A DNA stretch of 31,895 nucleotides, taken from Candidatus Sigynarchaeota archaeon (GTDB taxonomy: Archaea > Asgardarchaeota > Jordarchaeia > Jordarchaeales > Jordarchaeaceae). The stretch covers positions 1-31,895 of the forward strand of contig JAUQYY010000370.1 in assembly GCA_030587505.1 (NCBI GenBank). The letters are read 5' to 3'. The notes under the pieces were generated by a model that saw only the letters and a program-made list of their open reading frames with translations, ran no database searches and had not been told where the DNA came from. The translations under genes and the position numbers were made by a program. This document shows positions 31,128 to 31,895 of this stretch, piece by piece (the stretch's first letter is position 1; every line of letters begins with the position of its first letter).

Positions 31128-31322
31128 TTAACCCTCAGTCACATAGGCGTATACTCTTCCACGTTTTATTCTGTGGTTGAACTCTGAGTATCCTTCTTTT
31201 ACTAGGAGGTCTCTGATGGCGAATCTTATGGCTTCACGCGGGTTTGCGTAAAAGCCTTTTTCCACTAGGATTTTTAGGCCCTCTATATACTCTTTAGGAA
31301 GCTTGACTGATACTGGTTTCAT
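31128..31322 (-). CDS. Ribbon-helix-helix (CopG-like) protein
   Basis: The 64-residue protein starts with the beta strand KPVSVKLPKEYIEGLKILVE followed by two helices (ANPREAIRFAIRDLLVKEGY). This is the dimeric DNA-binding fold of CopG/Arc-type regulators and antitoxins. A TATA box AAATATAAA (31343-31351, minus orientation) places the start of transcription at the ATG itself, so the message is probably leaderless. No toxin gene adjoins it. It may act on itself or on the aro operon next door; that is unproven. Confidence 0.88.
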   Translation of the reverse strand: MKPVSVKLPKEYIEGLKILVEKGFYANPREAIRFAIRDLLVKEGYSEFNHRIKRGRVYAYVTEG

Positions 31323-31342
31323 GTGAAATATTAACCGTAAAC

Positions 31343-31351
31343 AAATATAAA
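31343..31351 (-). promoter_or_regulatory. TATA box of the ribbon-helix-helix gene (leaderless)
   Basis: TTTATATTT on the minus strand, centred at 31347. The start predicted 26 bases on is 31321-31322, the A of the ATG. Confidence 0.6.
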
Positions 31352-31555
31352 AAACATTTTATCTAAAAAAGTTGATGTAATACTTAAAAAAAATAGAAAA
31401 ACGTAGCTGCAGAAGGTAGGGGAAAACATTCAAGAAAGAGTATAAAAGAAAGAAGATAAAAATATTAAAAACAAACTTTTCCTTATTCGGTAGAAGGCAG
31501 TGCATGGGTGAAGTAACAATCGAAGATAAATTCATCCGCTCATCGGTGAGGAAAT

Positions 31556-31837
31556 ATGAAGGTTAGGGCTCACGTGTTTGTTAGTGGAAGAGTACAAGGT
31601 GTTTTTTTCAGATCGTACACAAAGGACGAGGCTGACAGTCGAGGAGTAACCGGATGGGTTAGAAATCTTAGCGATGGAAGGGTAGAAGCGGTATTCGAAG
31701 GAGAGAAAGAAAAAGTTGAGGAGATGATTCAATTTTGTAAAAGGGGTCCTCCCGCAGCCAGGGTCACTGGTGTGGAGGTCACCTTTGAGGATTACACTGG
31801 AGAATTTAAGAATTTTAGTATAAGGTATTATCGGTAA
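31556..31837 (+). CDS. acyP: Acylphosphatase
   Basis: The 93-residue enzyme hydrolyses acyl phosphates. It has the signature VSGRVQGVFFRSYT with catalytic R19, then GVTGWVRNLSDGRVEAVFEG with catalytic N37, and the usual ending GEFKNFSIRYY. The ribosome site GGTGAGG lies before the ATG. A 20-codon frame (31504-31566) overlaps its start and could be a leader peptide. The AT-rich 230 bases upstream hold the promoter and nothing else I can identify. Confidence 0.96.
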   Translation: MKVRAHVFVSGRVQGVFFRSYTKDEADSRGVTGWVRNLSDGRVEAVFEGEKEKVEEMIQFCKRGPPAARVTGVEVTFEDYTGEFKNFSIRYYR

Positions 31838-31895
31838 GAAGATTTTTGTTTCAATTTAATCGGAAGTTAGGCCACTTGGTTCACGTGATTTAATT

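Noticed and set aside
31128..31322. Toxin-antitoxin pair with the PIN protein
   Set aside because: The ribbon-helix-helix gene and the PIN gene are 16 kb apart, and neither has a partner next to it.

Overview
The window comes from an archaeon. It has TATA-type promoters, a one-piece archaeal RNA polymerase subunit B, eL33/L35Ae and an uL23 of archaeal type. It also has a type-2 Ogg, GPN-loop and SPOUT proteins, archaeal-type shikimate kinase (GHMP family), the aspartate-semialdehyde/ADH-synthase/DHQ-synthase-II route to dehydroquinate, and tRNA genes with bulge-helix-bulge (BHB) introns. Many-intron tRNAs, MeaB/CobO and a CooC-type ATPase would suit a Thermoproteota (TACK) lineage such as Bathyarchaeia. 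That placement is inference only.

Layout. 1-6.9 kb: a partial flavin oxidoreductase, a Nudix hydrolase, a meaB-cobO pair (B12-dependent mutase support), a DUF2096-like protein, CooC, two unrecognised proteins and a zinc-ribbon/Yip1 membrane protein. 6.9-9.0 kb (minus): Ogg2, ribosomal protein uL23 and the SPOUT methyltransferase that normally heads the L3-L4-L23-L2 cluster, here without L3, L4 or L2. 9.1-9.9 kb: an RNA locus with a structured ncRNA, the 5S rRNA gene and a divergent tRNA-Asp. 10.1-16.4 kb (minus): rpoB, tRNA-Lys, an Lrp-type regulator, a PIN protein, a GPN-loop GTPase and eL33. 16.5-20.9 kb (plus): one operon, aspartate kinase, aspartate-semialdehyde dehydrogenase, ADH synthase, DHQ synthase II. 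21-24.6 kb: a DUF123 protein, a long coiled-coil protein with a C-terminal winged helix, a 52-residue zinc protein and a small unknown. 24.7-31 kb (minus): one long operon aroD-aroE-aroK-aroA-aroC-chorismate mutase-tyrA. The two aro operons together encode every step from aspartate to chorismate except supply of the sugar substrate, plus chorismate mutase and prephenate dehydrogenase. The end has a ribbon-helix-helix protein and an acylphosphatase.

The main discovery is the 5S rRNA gene (minus strand, 9343-9524). Its 3' two-thirds lies before its 5' third, so the gene is circularly permuted. The old 3' and 5' ends are joined by a six-base loop. The new ends pair in a 10-bp stem followed by a textbook BHB motif (4-bp helix, two 3-nt bulges). 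A second BHB encloses a 32-nt intron. Cutting both at the usual bulge position and ligating gives a canonical 5S sequence (117 nt plus the 6-nt linker), and helix III then forms across both junctions. A perfect TATA box sits 26 bp before the stem. This predicts a 5S rRNA made by the tRNA splicing endonuclease and ligase, with a circular RNA as intermediate or final form. All three recognised stable RNA genes in the window (5S, tRNA-Asp with two T-arm introns, tRNA-Lys with three introns) need BHB-type splicing.
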